64,000 bases of DNA, from the NCBI GenBank assembly GCA_963575745.1, contig CAUYUJ010015296.1:118259-182258 (forward strand), written 5' to 3'. Positions 50,560 to 59,317 of the stretch are shown here, piece by piece. Within the stretch, counting starts at the first letter, position 1. Each line of letters starts with the position of its first letter. Origin of the DNA: Prorocentrum cordatum. Lineage: Eukaryota > Sar > Dinophyceae > Prorocentrales > Prorocentraceae. The position numbers and the translations under genes are program-made. The notes under the pieces are model-generated. The model did no database searches, had not been told where the DNA came from, and worked only from the letters and a program-made list of their open reading frames with translations.

Positions 50560-51640
50560 CACTGACAGTGAACTGTCAGATGCTCTACGTCAGTTGAAAA
50601 CAAAGCGGGCTCCAGACACGCATGGGATCGCAGCAGAGATGTTGAAAGAAGGCGGAAATACACTCAAGAGAGTCTTGTTGGACACGTTCAACAACATTTT
50701 ACGTCCTGACTCACCCACTCCCTCCAGCTGGAAACACACAGTGGTAAAGGTACTGCATAAGAGTGGTGACCCAATGCGTCCGGAGAATTACCGACCCATC
50801 GCAAGCATCCCAATGTTGTATCAGCTGTTCTCCAAATTGTTATGCAACCGCTTGGGAGATACATTAGACGAACAGCAAAGCCCAGACCAGGCGGGTTTCA
50901 GACCCAAGAGAGGAACAGCCGACCATTTGTTCACAGCGACGATCTTGCACGAGATCACAGACGAGTGGCAGGTCCCGCTCTGGATCGCAGCCATTGCTTT
51001 CAAGAAGGCTTTTGACACCGTGACGCACGCGAGCATATGGGAATCTTTTACAGAACAGCAAGTTCCGACTCCGTACATCACTTTGCTCCAGAAGCTGTAC
51101 AGCCAACAAACAGGAGCCATCCACACCGACCGTTGCAGCAAAAAACTCCGACACCGAGAGGGGCACGAAACAGGGCGACCCACTCAGCTCACTGCTTTTT
51201 AATTCTGTTTCCGAACATGTTATGCGGGTGGTGAAGAAGAAGTGGGCAGCACGGGGATTGGGAGTCAAATTGCACGCCCATGGTGGCGAGCTCTTGAATA
51301 ACTTACGTTTCGCCGACGACATCCTCCTAATCGCGCACTCCAGCAGCGACATTGCAACTATGCTCTCCGACCTCAGCACAGAAGCGGCGAAGACAGGCCT
51401 CCACCTTCATCCAGACAAGACCAAAATTCTGCACAATGGACACCGGCGCAAACGAACGATACAACCACCGAGCCACGTATTAGTGCACGACATGAAGATC
51501 GAAGTGTTGCCGCCATACCGCTCCACCAAGTACCTCGGCCGAAAGCTGCAATTCAGCGAGTACCACAAGACCGAAGTGGAAAACCGAATTTCTGGAGCGT
51601 GGAGAAAGTTCCATTCACTCAAACAGGAGCTTACGGGAAG
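50560..51640 (+). other. Reverse transcriptase domain of the LINE
   Basis: Landmarks: TKRAPDTHGIAAEMLKEGG, then VVKVLHKSGDP, ENYRPIASIPMLYQLFSKLL, QAGFRPKRGTADHLF, motif A with Asp to Ala (50996), motif B QGDPLSSLLFN in the shifted frame, LRFADDILLIA (51303-51335), and a thumb-like KYLGRKLQFSEY. The order is that of non-LTR reverse transcriptases. The frame shift and the motif A change are described with the polyprotein. Confidence 0.92.
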
Positions 51641-52334
51641 AAGCTATTCTATAAATAACCGAATTCGGCTTTTCCAGGGAACAATTACGCCGACAATGCT
51701 GTATGGATGTGAGGCATGGACGGTTACTCAGGAGTTGGAAAACAGAATTCGCAGAATGCAGAGACAGATGCTTCGCATGATCATCAGAACGCCTCGAAGA
51801 AAGAAGCTGGAGTCATCAGAAGCAGATCCCCGACGCAATCCCGATGGCGACAACGACGGCGACTACCCGGAAAACGACGATTCTTCAATTACCACAGGCA
51901 GCGGAGGGGATGTTCACAGCGGTCAACCACTTCCAGCCGCGGATGCTGACCAATTCCAGGAAGAAGATACCCTTGAGCCTTGGCTGGATTGGATCCGTCG
52001 CGCAACGCAACACGCCGAACATAGTATTTCAAATTTGGGGGTCGCAGATTGGATTACCACAATCAAAAAGCGTAAATGGAAATGGTTGCAAGAAAGGTGC
52101 ACTAACAGTACGAAAGAATGGGCACAGCGAGTGTTACAATGGGAGCCACAAGATGATGCACACATACATACACAACGCCGTGTTGGACGGCAAAAGACCA
52201 GGTGGTGGGACGACATACTATCCTACATTAAACGGTGTGTCGAAGACGCGCCACAACATGTTGCAGGGTTACTACGACTAGCGGGGACGGACACATGGGA
52301 CAATTTGGAGTCTGGGTACACACAACAGTGAGTG

Positions 52335-52795
52335 TCCATGGTTACGCGGCTAATATTCTAGTGCCGTCATCGCCGTCTGCCTCCTCCTCCCCCTCTTTGT
52401 CCTCCTTCCAGACAATGTGATGTATCGAATCTTGTTGTTGTCGCAGTGTTTCACCAATAGCGGCGCCCCGGCGCCACCCTGCAGTGCCCCCGCGGCACCT
52501 TGACTGCAGGCCGCTTGTCCGCTTGTCTCCCGCCACGCCCGCATGTTCAGCGCTGGCCCGGAGAGCCTCTCGACGTGCGTCAAGCGCGTTGCCCTCCAGG
52601 CGCTGCGGCGCGCAAGGAGAGACACGGGGGACGTTATTCGTGATCTCGGCTCCCTGGCGGGAGGCGCTCTCGGGCCCCTTGCGGCCTGGCAGTGGGCACG
52701 CCGCACGCAAATTCCGTGCTCACCGATGGCCCCCTTCTTGGGGCCCCAGTGGGATCTCGGTGCGCCCGATGGATCTGCCTGATGTCTTGTGGCCG
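52335..52795. other. Unassigned, downstream of the LINE
   Basis: May include the LINE 3' UTR. A CTCCTCCTCCCCCTCTTTGTCCTCCTTCCAG pyrimidine stretch ends at about 52411 and would make a good 3' splice site, but no exon is recognised after it. Confidence 0.35.
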
Positions 52796-52796
52796 A

Positions 52797-52947
52797 GGAG
52801 GAGGAGGAGGAGGAGGAGGAGGAGGAGGAGGAGGAGGAGGAGGGGGACGAGGGGGGAGGGGGAGGGAGGAGGAGGAGGGAGGAGGAGGAGGAGGGAGGAG
52901 GAGGAGGAGGAGGGAGGAGGAGGAGGAGGAGGAGGAGGAGGAGGACC
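52797..52947 (+). repeat. (GGA)n tract with a short CCCAGCCTTGAGC direct repeat after it
   Basis: GGA with GGGA and GGGGGACGAGG breaks, followed by ACCCAGCCTTGAGCC and again ACCCAGCCTTGAGCC at about 52946 and 52970, separated by ACGACGAGA. CGAGAACCCAGCC here resembles the AACGAGAACCCAACCA phrase after GGA tracts at 57.9 and 62.5 kb. Confidence 0.9.
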
Positions 52948-53052
52948 CAGCCTTGAGCCACGACGAGAACCCAGCCTTGAGCCTGGGGCCGAGAGCTCCA
53001 GGGGCCACGTCTTTGAAAACGCCGTGACGTTTTCTGTCCGGGTCCTCTGTGT

Positions 53053-53199
53053 CTTCTGAGTTTTCGTCCAGAGTCTCGATGATTCTTAACTGTGCAGTGT
53101 AAACATCCCAAGATGTTGATCGAAGGTCTGGGTTGTTATTCGAATTCTGAGACCATGAATGTCTTAACCCATGATTTCTAAAGCATCTCGCAGGGTGTA
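53053..53199. mobile_element. MITE-like element with TACACC ends, copy 3, left end lost
   Basis: CTGAGTTTTCGTCCAGAGTC, TCGATGATTCTTAAC, GAGACCATGAATGTCTTAAC, CCATGATTTCTAAAGCATC and GCAGGGTGTA match copy 2 in order. The left 20 bp with TACACC is missing, replaced by GTGTCTT. Confidence 0.8.
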
Positions 53200-53685
53200 C
53201 GGGGGACCCCGCAGGACCTGGGCGGCCCAATCAAAGCGGCCCAGGGCATCCACATGGGTCACACGCGACAGACAGGGCCCCGTAGATGTTGATGTTTCTA
53301 TCGTCCTTCTCTCGTTCCTGCTCCATCTGCTCCTCCTTTCCTCCTATGGGTTGATCCTGAAGCCCGACGTCGTGAAGCAATGACGACCGAACTTCCCGAC
53401 ACTACTTCTCACTGGTATCTCTCGAGCCGAGCCAAGTTCGATCCGTGAGGACCCTGGGGCCCGAAACGGGGAGGACGAGGGGGAGGACGTTGAGGGGACC
53501 GACGACGAGAACGAGGACGTGAAGTCGCTCAGTCTCGGCAGTGCTGCCGAGCCTTCCTGCCTTCCCTGTGGCCCGACGTCGCTAAAAAGCTGAGCAACAC
53601 CGTCAGAGGTCACAACCCCAGCCAGAACCCTACCCCACCTTTCTGCTGCATATAGTTCGCGCCCGATCGCCCTGTGATGGTCCTG
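53200..53685. other. Unassigned
   Basis: Short frames on both strands, none convincing. No repeat seen. Confidence 0.35.
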
Positions 53686-53689
53686 GGTC

Positions 53690-53818
53690 GGACGCGCGCA
53701 GAAGGGGGGAGGGGGGAGGGGGGAAGGCTTCTCGGAGGCACCCCTGCTTCTCAGCACGGGTGGGCTTTGTCTGTAGGTGCAAGGCCGGCGCCTTCTAAGA
53801 AACAGCCGCCAGCTGGGG
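53690..53818. mobile_element. Foldback element, AAGGCTTCT family, copy 1 (right arm cut)
   Basis: GCGCAGAAGGGGGG, AGGGGGGAAGGCTTCTCGG, GGGCTTTGTCTGTAGGTGCA, AGGCCGGCGCCTTCTAAGAAAC then AGCCGCC. The right arm ends a few bases before the separate inverted-repeat element that starts at 53823, which may have inserted into it. Confidence 0.65.
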
Positions 53819-53822
53819 CTTG

Positions 53823-54009
53823 ACACCGGGCGACAACGCTTAAGTCGGGCGTGTCCCCCTATACAGGGGGATGTTGTGCGATCATTCCCAAAAAATATCC
53901 CAAACATGCTCAAACATTGTCAACAAATAGTCCCCATATTATCTTTTTTACTATTTTTGAATTTTCCCCCTGTAGAGGGACAGGCCCGACTTAAGACAGC
54001 GCCCGGTGT
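53823..54009. mobile_element. 187-bp element with about 50-bp terminal inverted repeats
   Basis: ACACCGGGCG then CTTAAGTCGGGC, TGTCCC and CAGGGGG on the left are matched inverted on the right (CCCCCTG, GGGACAGGCCCGACTTAAG, CGCCCGGTGT). The core (53880-53965) is AT-rich (AAAAAATATCCCAAACATGC, ACTATTTTTGAATTTT), in contrast to the GC-rich arms. One copy in the window; no target duplication seen. Confidence 0.82.
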
Positions 54010-54064
54010 GGAAACGCCGCAGCGCCCCGGTCTCAGGGCCCCTCGCGCTATATACCCTCCCGGC

Positions 54065-54215
54065 ACTCGGGAGCGGAAAAGAGGGGGGTGCTGACTAGGG
54101 GGGGGGTGGATTTCATGGCCCAGGCCCCCCCGCTGGGCCGCGCACATGCCGCCGGTCATGATTTGCACCCCCCCCTCTTGGACACCCCCCTCTTGGCCGC
54201 TCCCGAGGCACGGGG
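54065..54215 (+). repeat. Dispersed repeat (CATGATTTGC / CCCTCTTGGAC family), copy 3
   Basis: CGGAAAAGAGGGGGGTGCTG then ACTAGGG, GGGCCGCGCACATGCCGCC, GTCATGATTTGCACCC, CCCTCTTGGACACCC and CCTCTTGGCCGCTCCCGA, nearly identical to copy 2 over the right half, but lacking about 75 bp from the middle. Confidence 0.78.
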
Positions 54216-54327
54216 GGGCCTATAGGACGCGCGGCCGCCCAGGCCGGGCCGGAGAGGTCCCGGCGCCCCCGCGCGCTAGCGCGCTCGCTCGACCACAGCG
54301 TGCAAGCCCATGCTAAGTGGCACCCTG

Positions 54328-54452
54328 CCTCCTCCTCCTCCTCCTCCTCCTCGTCCTCGTCCTCCTCCTCCTCCTCCTCCACCTCGTCCTCCTCCTCCTC
54401 CTCCTCCTCCTCCTCCTCCTCCTCCTCCTCCTCCTCCTCCCCCTCCTCCATT
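54328..54452 (+). repeat. (TCC)n microsatellite
   Basis: TCC with GTC and ACC interruptions, followed by ATTTCTTTGCGTTCTAAATAG. Confidence 0.95.
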
Positions 54453-54454
54453 TC

Positions 54455-55019
54455 TTTGCGTTCTAAATAGCAGTCCTCGAGGGCGAGGCCCCAGGGCGCC
54501 CTGGGTCTCTCGGGCTTCGATGGTTTTGCGCTGGAGGGCGTGACGTTCCCAGCGCACCAGGCATCAGTGGACGTCCTGTGGCCTCGGGGTTGGGTTGCTT
54601 GTGGGATGTTTCTGGCGGTCGAGCTCCTGCTCTGCAGGTGCTCGCCGACCGCGAGGCCACCCAGGGCCTCCGCCGCGGCCAGATGTGGACCCGCGAGCGC
54701 GGAGCCGCCCGGCGGACCACTGCTTCCCGCCGGGCGGGAGCGCCCATGGTTTGTGGGCCGCGCCCCGGGCTCCGCGGCACCGCAACGGGTCTCGCTGACG
54801 GGTATATTTTGGAACGTTTCCGGATGTTGCCGCGCACCAAATGAAACACCGAAACTCGAGGGTTTTCCGGTGTCGGGCCCTGGGGGACACTCGCCCGACA
54901 CTGTTTCGGCACTCTTTCGACACTCTTTCGACACTTTTCCAGGTGCTCGAAATGATTTCTGAGATATGGTCCTTAAGTAGGATGGGGACAACATGACCCT
55001 GGGGCAAGGGTCGGGACTT
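54455..55019. other. Unassigned, with overlapping open frames
   Basis: Plus frames at 54540-54962 and 54578-54844 and minus frames to 369 codons overlap, which argues for composition. The text 54475-54620 (CTCGAGGGCGAGG, GGGTCTCTCGGGCTTCGATG, GTTTTGCGCTGGAGGGCGTG, ACGTTCCCA) closely resembles 35150-35265 (CTCGCCTCCAGGG, GGGTTTCTCGGGTTTCTATG, GTTCTGCTATGGAGAGCGTG, ACGCTCCCA), so this is another dispersed repeat pair. Confidence 0.55.
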
Positions 55020-55202
55020 CGAGGGCCCCGTGCTGGAAGAGTGAAGACGCTGCATGTCCAGGTCCGCCCCTGTCGCCAGGGTTTCAGCTGCAAGTGCGTG
55101 GCCCCCGCCTACAACTCGCTGCTGCTGTCGACGGCGTGGGACTTTCCCCTGCAGAACCAGTGGGACATGGCAGACGTCGACGTGAGCCAGGAGCGGGTCT
55201 GA
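55020..55202 (+). CDS. Candidate exon, unknown protein
   Basis: In phase with 54993, the frame from about 55040 reads VKTLHVQVRPCRQGFSCKC, VAPAYNSLLLSTAWDFPLQN and QWDMADVDVSQERV, then TGA at 55200. Codons are C/G-ending and the peptide is non-repetitive. It could be a terminal exon (it ends in a stop) or a fragment. No family recognised. The opposite strand is also open, which lowers confidence. Confidence 0.4.
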   Translation, partial: RGPRAGRVKTLHVQVRPCRQGFSCKCVAPAYNSLLLSTAWDFPLQNQWDMADVDVSQERV

Positions 55203-55225
55203 TCGAGCTGCCCTCCTACTCCTGA

Positions 55226-55392
55226 TCGACCACGCGCAGGGGGGGGGCGGGGGGAGGGGGGAAGGCTTCTTGGAAGCACCCTGCTCCTTAGAAGGCGCGG
55301 GCCCTATCAATAAGCATCGCCTTCTGAGAAGCAGCCTCCCTCTGAGCGGCCTCCCTCCCTCCCCCTGCCCCCTTTGTGCGTGCCGCCAACCT
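55226..55392. mobile_element. Foldback element, AAGGCTTCT family, copy 2
   Basis: CACGCGCAGGGGGG, GGGGGGAAGGCTTCTTGGAA, AGAAGGCGCGGGCC, TATCAATAAGCATCGCCTTC, TGAGAAGCAGCC, CCTCCCTCCCCCTGCCCCC and GTGCGTGCCGCC. Left and right parts are imperfect inverted repeats of each other. Confidence 0.7.
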
Positions 55393-55394
55393 GA

Positions 55395-55705
55395 TGCTTG
55401 GGCATCAACGGGGTCGGGACTCGTCGGGCGTTCCAGGGCCTCCTCTGGGGCCTCTCCTCTGGTGGCCGCTCCCAGGGCTGGAGACTTCCGGGGACCTCTG
55501 GCGATCTGCTGGAGGGCCTCGGCACGAGTCCCTCGAGGTCTGCGCATCTCGCCCGGGCCTCGCGCCGAGGCCCCTCGGCCCCCGATGTCTCGCCTTCCCT
55601 CCCTCGCGGGGGCCGAAGCTCCGAGCTCCGCGGGGCTGCCCGGGGGAGTTGGGCCCACCGCAGCCTCGGCCACCGCCTGCTCGCCGGCACATCGTGCTCA
55701 GCTGA
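55395..55705. other. GC-rich spacer, no gene supported
   Basis: Plus and minus frames of about 110-160 codons run through together and into the GGA tract; composition explains them. Confidence 0.35.
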
Positions 55706-55744
55706 GGAGGAGGAGGAGGAGGAGGAGGAGGAGGAGGAGGAGAG
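55704..55744 (+). repeat. (GGA)n microsatellite
   Basis: About 38 bp of GGA after AGCTGA. Confidence 0.95.
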
Positions 55745-55809
55745 TGAGTGCATGACCCGAAGTTCAAGCAGTGGCGAAGCGTCCTGGCTCGCCTATAGCT
55801 TCAGGAAGC

Positions 55810-55951
55810 AATGTTCTAAGAACCTATTGTGGTTCCCACGAAATGTTCTTCAAACATTTCTGGTTGAGATTGTGCTGTTTGAACACATCGGGCTTATTTT
55901 CTAGGAATATGGTTTTTGTTATTTAGAACATTGTTGGGTTCTAAGAACATT
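55810..55951. mobile_element. Short foldback element (AATGTTCTAAGAACC ends)
   Basis: AATGTTCTAAGAACC at 55810-55824 faces GGTTCTAAGAACATT at 55937-55951 (one mismatch as inverted repeats). A second dyad, CCACGAAATGTTCT near 55836, faces AGAACATTCCGTGG just past the right end. The element is AT-rich. Single copy here. Confidence 0.65.
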
Positions 55952-56067
55952 CCGTGGTAGGACTATAGAAATGCCGGGACGGTCGGTCTCTGCTCTAGAA
56001 GTGCCCCTCGATCAAAACACGTACCCGAAGTAGACACTGTCACAGAGCTGGCCTCTCCTTGCTGCCC

Positions 56068-56460
56068 TCATTTCGTCCCGCCGCCAGCGAAACCACCAGA
56101 GCAGTCAGAAGGAGTGCTGGCAGGTAGAGACGGTTGGCACAACTTGGGAGCAGGTGGTGGCGTTGGTTTAGGATAGGTGTCAATGCGCGTGGTATTCAGC
56201 AACGCAGATGGCGATTCTAGACTCAGCAGTGCTTGCCCCAAGGGGTCGGTATGACTGCAATCCCGCTCGCCCAGCAACACGTGGCAACTTAATTGAGTCG
56301 CGTGTGCCCCGTAGGATCGATATTTCTGCAACCCTGCTAGAACGTGATTTCTAAACGCGGATTTGAGGTTGAAACAAAAGACGGTGTCATTGGTGTCGAG
56401 CTGGCCCCCGCAGTAGCACGCGCGGTCAGCGACCCCCACCCCATGCATAACCCCAGACAT
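56068..56460 (-). CDS. Hypothetical ORF, 130 codons
   Basis: Minus-strand frame from ATG 56460 to a stop at 56068 in non-repetitive sequence of balanced composition. The peptide is Cys-containing and non-repetitive: ACYCGGQLDTNDTVFCFNL, SYGAHATQLSCHVLLGERDC, then a Pro/Ser-rich tail. No family recognised. A second frame, 56490-56921, lies 30 bases upstream on the same strand and could be another exon. Confidence 0.35.
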   Translation of the reverse strand: MSGVMHGVGVADRACYCGGQLDTNDTVFCFNLKSAFRNHVLAGLQKYRSYGAHATQLSCHVLLGERDCSHTDPLGQALLSLESPSALLNTTRIDTYPKPTPPPAPKLCQPSLPASTPSDCSGGFAGGGTK

Positions 56461-56489
56461 TGCATCTTAAGTCTTCAAGTGTAATCCTT

Positions 56490-56921
56490 TCAAACCGTCG
56501 CGGCCAGTGCAGAAACCACCTCCGAGCGTTCTTTGGGAATACCCATCCACAGAAATAGCATGGTTCTTGGCCCTAGCCACTTCTGGAGCTCCTGCGGCGA
56601 GAGCACCTTGGAACCGCCGTTGATTGGTAAGCTCTCGGGCTCCATCTGCTTCGTGGCCGCGAACTTGACTGCCGATAGTCGTGACGCCTCCTGTCCGATC
56701 TTGGCATCCCTCCTGGCACTGTCTGGGGGAGCTGTGGCTAGTGGGGTTACTGGCTGTGCTGCAGGTGCGCTGGCTGCCTCCGCTGTTTCGTCGCCTGCTG
56801 CTGCCGACCAGCTGCCTGCTGCATCTGACGCCTGAGCTCCACTGTCGACCCGACGCCTCTCGTGCATTCCATCACTGATGGCCGCTTGCACCTTCCCTGC
56901 CTCCTCGAGCCACACAGTCAC
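56490..56921 (-). CDS. Hypothetical ORF, 143 codons
   Basis: Minus-strand frame from a GTG/ATG-type start (first ATG within about ten codons, EEAGKVQAAISDGMHERR) to a stop at 56490. The middle is Ala/Ser/Pro-rich, the C-terminus ordered: ELQKWLGPRTMLFLWMGIP then KERSEVVSALAATV. No domain recognised. With 56068-56460 and possibly 57000-57240 on the same strand it may form part of a spliced gene; this is the longest clearly non-repetitive stretch of the right third. Confidence 0.35.
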   Translation of the reverse strand: MTVWLEEAGKVQAAISDGMHERRRVDSGAQASDAAGSWSAAAGDETAEAASAPAAQPVTPLATAPPDSARRDAKIGQEASRLSAVKFAATKQMEPESLPINGGSKVLSPQELQKWLGPRTMLFLWMGIPKERSEVVSALAATV

Positions 56922-56924
56922 TCT

Positions 56925-57780
56925 TGCTGTTTTGCCTTGAAGGTGCTTCGGCGCTTGGACTAATTATTGGTGGATGCGGCGGGATGGAAGTTTTCCTTGT
57001 GTCTCGCAATCTAAATTGTCGACGTTGACACACAACTGCGCATCCCAATGCAGCCCAAACGGCTTCGTAGCCCCAGGCGGCTGCGGGGATCCACCTGCGC
57101 TTGGCCTAGAGCTGATTCGATCCAAAGACGCGAAGACGGCTGCTGCATGCTTGCGATTGAGTTTGGCTTCGGCGAGTTCCCAACAAAGTCCCTTCTCCTT
57201 CGCTGTGGCCTGCTTTCGATTCTTCTCAAGGCGGGGATCGGCTTGACTGCTTGACCGAGTTTGCTGTTAACAGATCGATAGCCCGCGTCCGCTCTCTGTA
57301 TTGCTAGAAGTACAGGCCCCTAGGACGTGTTGGTGCTGTTGAGCTTGGGCACCTGCATCTCTGAAGCAGGGGAAGCACCCCGTCCGGCCGAACTCCTCGT
57401 GGGGGCTGACAAGGGGTCGTGGGCTGGCTGCCTCTCGCGCTTTTCGCTCGGTCTCTTCGTCTACACCGAACTTCAGGACGCACTTGGGTGGAGAAGGGAC
57501 GCACAGCCTGACCTCTCGAGCACATCATGCACACTTCTGATCCCTTGCCGGGAGCTCATCATTGCATTATGTTTGCGCGCGCCCTCTACACTTGGACCAC
57601 GCACGACTCATGGCCGTCCGTCGTTCGAACTCATTCGCCGGATTCTGTCACTGCAACCTTCTTGACACAATGACTGCAACCTAAAGCATTGTGCGCGTAA
57701 TCAAATTGCTGCGGTGTCTCTCATGTATCACGTGGAGAAACCGAGCATGGGCCCTGCCACAATGGTTTCGTCCCAGACTG
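56925..57780. other. Unassigned, non-repetitive
   Basis: Balanced composition and no repeats. Minus frame 57011-57229 and plus frames 56974-57246 and 57327-57665 overlap. If the minus-strand ORFs at 56-57 kb are exons, this may be their 5' continuation. Confidence 0.35.
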
Positions 57781-57783
57781 TTA

Positions 57784-57995
57784 GAGGAGGAGGAGGAGGA
57801 GGAGGAGGAGGAGGAGGAGGAGGAGGAGGAGGGAGGAGGAGGAGCAGGAAGAGGAGGATGAGGAGGGGGAGGAAGTGGACTAGGAGGGAGGAGGAGGAGC
57901 AGGAGGAGCGGGGGGAGGGGGAGGAGAGAGAGGAGGGGACGGCAACCACAGTGTTTTATTCCAAACGAGAACCCAACCAAGAAAGACGTGGACAC
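57784..57995 (+). repeat. (GGA)n tract with the AACGAGAACCCAACC flank
   Basis: GGA to about 57845, purine-rich to 57945, then GCAACCACAGTGTTTTATTC and CAAACGAGAACCCAACCA. The flank resembles those at 62460-62500 and, more distantly, beside the two homologous minisatellites. Confidence 0.85.
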
Positions 57996-58000
57996 ATTCG

Positions 58001-58147
58001 CATAAACAGAAACTGTCGGTGCTCCGCGCGGATTTGTCGGATTGACGCTGGGCCCCCCCCTTGGCGGCGCCTCCAGCGCCGCCTCGGGCGCGCTCCCGTG
58101 CGCCGATCCAAGCAATCCGCCTGGACCTCAGAAAGTTTATGTTCATG
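58001..58147. mobile_element. Foldback element, GATCCAAGAATCCGCGCGGAC family, copy 3
   Basis: ATAAACAGAAACTGTCGGTG, CTCCGCGCGGATTTGTCGGAT on the left; ATCCAAGCAATCCGCCTGG, ACCTCAGAAAGTTTAT on the right, imperfectly inverted over about 40 bp. The GC-rich centre (GGCGGCGCCTCCAGCGCCGCC) is itself dyad-rich. Confidence 0.68.
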
Positions 58148-58149
58148 CC

Positions 58150-58705
58150 GATTGCTGTTTCTCAAATAGTGGGAATGGAAGGAAAGGGGACGAAAACTGA
58201 TTGCCGTTCCTGCCCATTTCGAGTCAGGGATAGTTGCTGGTGTCGCCCACCCGTAGCGAGAAGCCTCTGCTCAATCAGCAGCCGCTGCAAGTCTGGGACA
58301 CCACGTCCTGCCAGGTATCGCTCCCATCTGTTCGATGATCTTCAGGACGCGCGTTAGCCGAATGTGTGTTCACCTCGATCACCCACTCCGACAGCACGCA
58401 GCCTGTGTCGGCCCACATTTCACCGCCTGCGCCGTGTTGACTGGCCTCGGTGGTCAAGGGCACGTAGGCTACAACACGCGTTCTGTAGATCATCGGTCTT
58501 TGCCGTCTTCACGCGAGCGACGCCCAAACGACGAGGGCCGACTGCGCCGAAGTTTCGTTGCGCGGCATCCGACCCCGATCAAAGCCTCGGGTCGCCGCGG
58601 CGGCGCCGAGGCGCCGGGCGACCCCTGGCAGCGCTGGCCTCGTGCTGCGCCGCGTCAGGCACAGTAGGGTATAGCCAGGACCCCGGTTACGGGGAGCCAG
58701 TCTGG
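58150..58705. other. Unassigned
   Basis: Balanced composition, no repeats. A plus frame 58335-58667 and others overlap without a domain. Confidence 0.35.
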
Positions 58706-58708
58706 AGG

Positions 58709-58772
58709 AGCCCTCCTCCTCCTCCTCCTCCTCCTCCTCCTCCTTCTCCTCCTCCTCCTCCTCCTCCCACAG
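58709..58772 (+). repeat. (TCC)n microsatellite
   Basis: TCC with one TTC. Confidence 0.95.
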
Positions 58773-58949
58773 TAGGGCTGCCCCAAGCCTCAAAATATGA
58801 TCTGGAATCACTAAACCAGGCCTGCCGCAGCTGGTTTTCTTCGTGTGATGGCAAATCCGGTGAGTGGGATGGGGCGGGGGGGGCGCCCCCTGGTACACGT
58901 CACTAAGCCAGGTCCTGTTAAACCCAGTCTTGCCAACGCCCGGCACAGG

Positions 58950-59125
58950 CAGGCCACGCGCAGAAGGGGCAGGGGGAGTGGGGGAGGCTGTTTAGAAGGA
59001 GGCTGTTTCTGAAAAGGCGCGGGCCTTACCTGTAGATGTAAGGCCGGTGCCCTCTAGGAAGCAGCCTTCTTTTAAGAAGCCTTTCTCCCTCCCCAATGCC
59101 CCCTTGTGCGCGCCGCCAAACAGGA
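58950..59125. mobile_element. Foldback element, AAGGCTTCT family, copy 3
   Basis: ACGCGCAGAAGGGGCAGGGG, GGAGGCTGTTTAGAAGGAGG, GGCGCGGGCCTTACCTGTAG, ATGTAAGGCCGGTGCCCTCT, GGAAGCAGCCTTCTTTTAAG and CCCTCCCCAATGCCCCCTTG then GCGCGCC. The two halves are imperfect inverted repeats meeting at the CTTACCTGTAGATGTAAG centre. Confidence 0.72.
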
Positions 59126-59127
59126 AA

Positions 59128-59310
59128 GGATCACAAACGTGTCCACGTACTGGGCGAGCTACAACGACGACACCGTGGAGCGGCGCCAGATCCAGGCTGG
59201 CATGCAGGAGAAGATCACCCTCGGCGAGATCCAGGACGGGGCGCCGCAGCCATCTGCGGCTCCTGCCAGGAATCCCCAGGGCCAGTGTTGCAAGAGGGGC
59301 CGTGGTTACA
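59128..59310 (+). CDS. Candidate exon, unknown protein
   Basis: Frame in phase with 59106 reads ERITNVSTYWASYNDDTVER, RQIQAGMQEKITLGEIQDGA and PQPSAAPARNPQGQCC, with C/G-ending codons, before running into a GGA patch at about 59318. No family recognised. The 5' side begins exactly at the right end of a foldback element; the 3' border is unknown. Probably a single exon or a gene fragment. Confidence 0.45.
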
Positions 59311-59317
59311 AGAGGGG

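Larger units (their letters stand above)
47669..52331 (+). mobile_element. Non-LTR (LINE) retrotransposon, APE-type, inactivated
   Basis: One long reading unit carries, in order, a Pro-rich repeat region, an APE-type endonuclease and a reverse transcriptase with a C-terminal tail. Such elements nick the target with the endonuclease and copy their RNA at the nick. Element ends are not defined: no poly(A), 3' microsatellite or target duplication was recognised beyond 52331, and 5' of 47669 the frame is open to 47372 through GC-rich sequence. The C-terminal R(R)xGRxxTRWWDDI-like text is typical of RTE-like LINEs, but the clade is uncertain. The element is far more codon-like and less GC-rich from 48000 on than its surroundings. 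Confidence 0.9.
47669..52331 (+). pseudogene. LINE polyprotein (endonuclease + reverse transcriptase), frameshifted
   Basis: The first segment is open to 51202. Reverse transcriptase motif B (RGTKQGDPLSSLLFN) and everything after it lie in another frame, 51159-52331. The break maps to the A6 run at 51140-51145, where one extra base would explain the shift. Independently, motif A reads AIAFKKAFDTV: the position normally held by the first catalytic Asp (xDFxKAFD) is Ala, codon GCT at 50996-50998, one base from GAT. Motif C (FADD, 51309-51320) is intact. An APE domain with all key residues precedes. Start: ATG 47669 is the first Met of the long frame after 47372, but ATG 47846 is equally possible. 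Two separate lesions argue for a dead copy rather than programmed frameshifting. Confidence 0.85.

Noticed and set aside
51130-51222. Programmed frameshift in the LINE
   Set aside because: It falls in the middle of the reverse transcriptase, not between proteins, and a catalytic residue is also lost, so decay or a homopolymer error is simpler.
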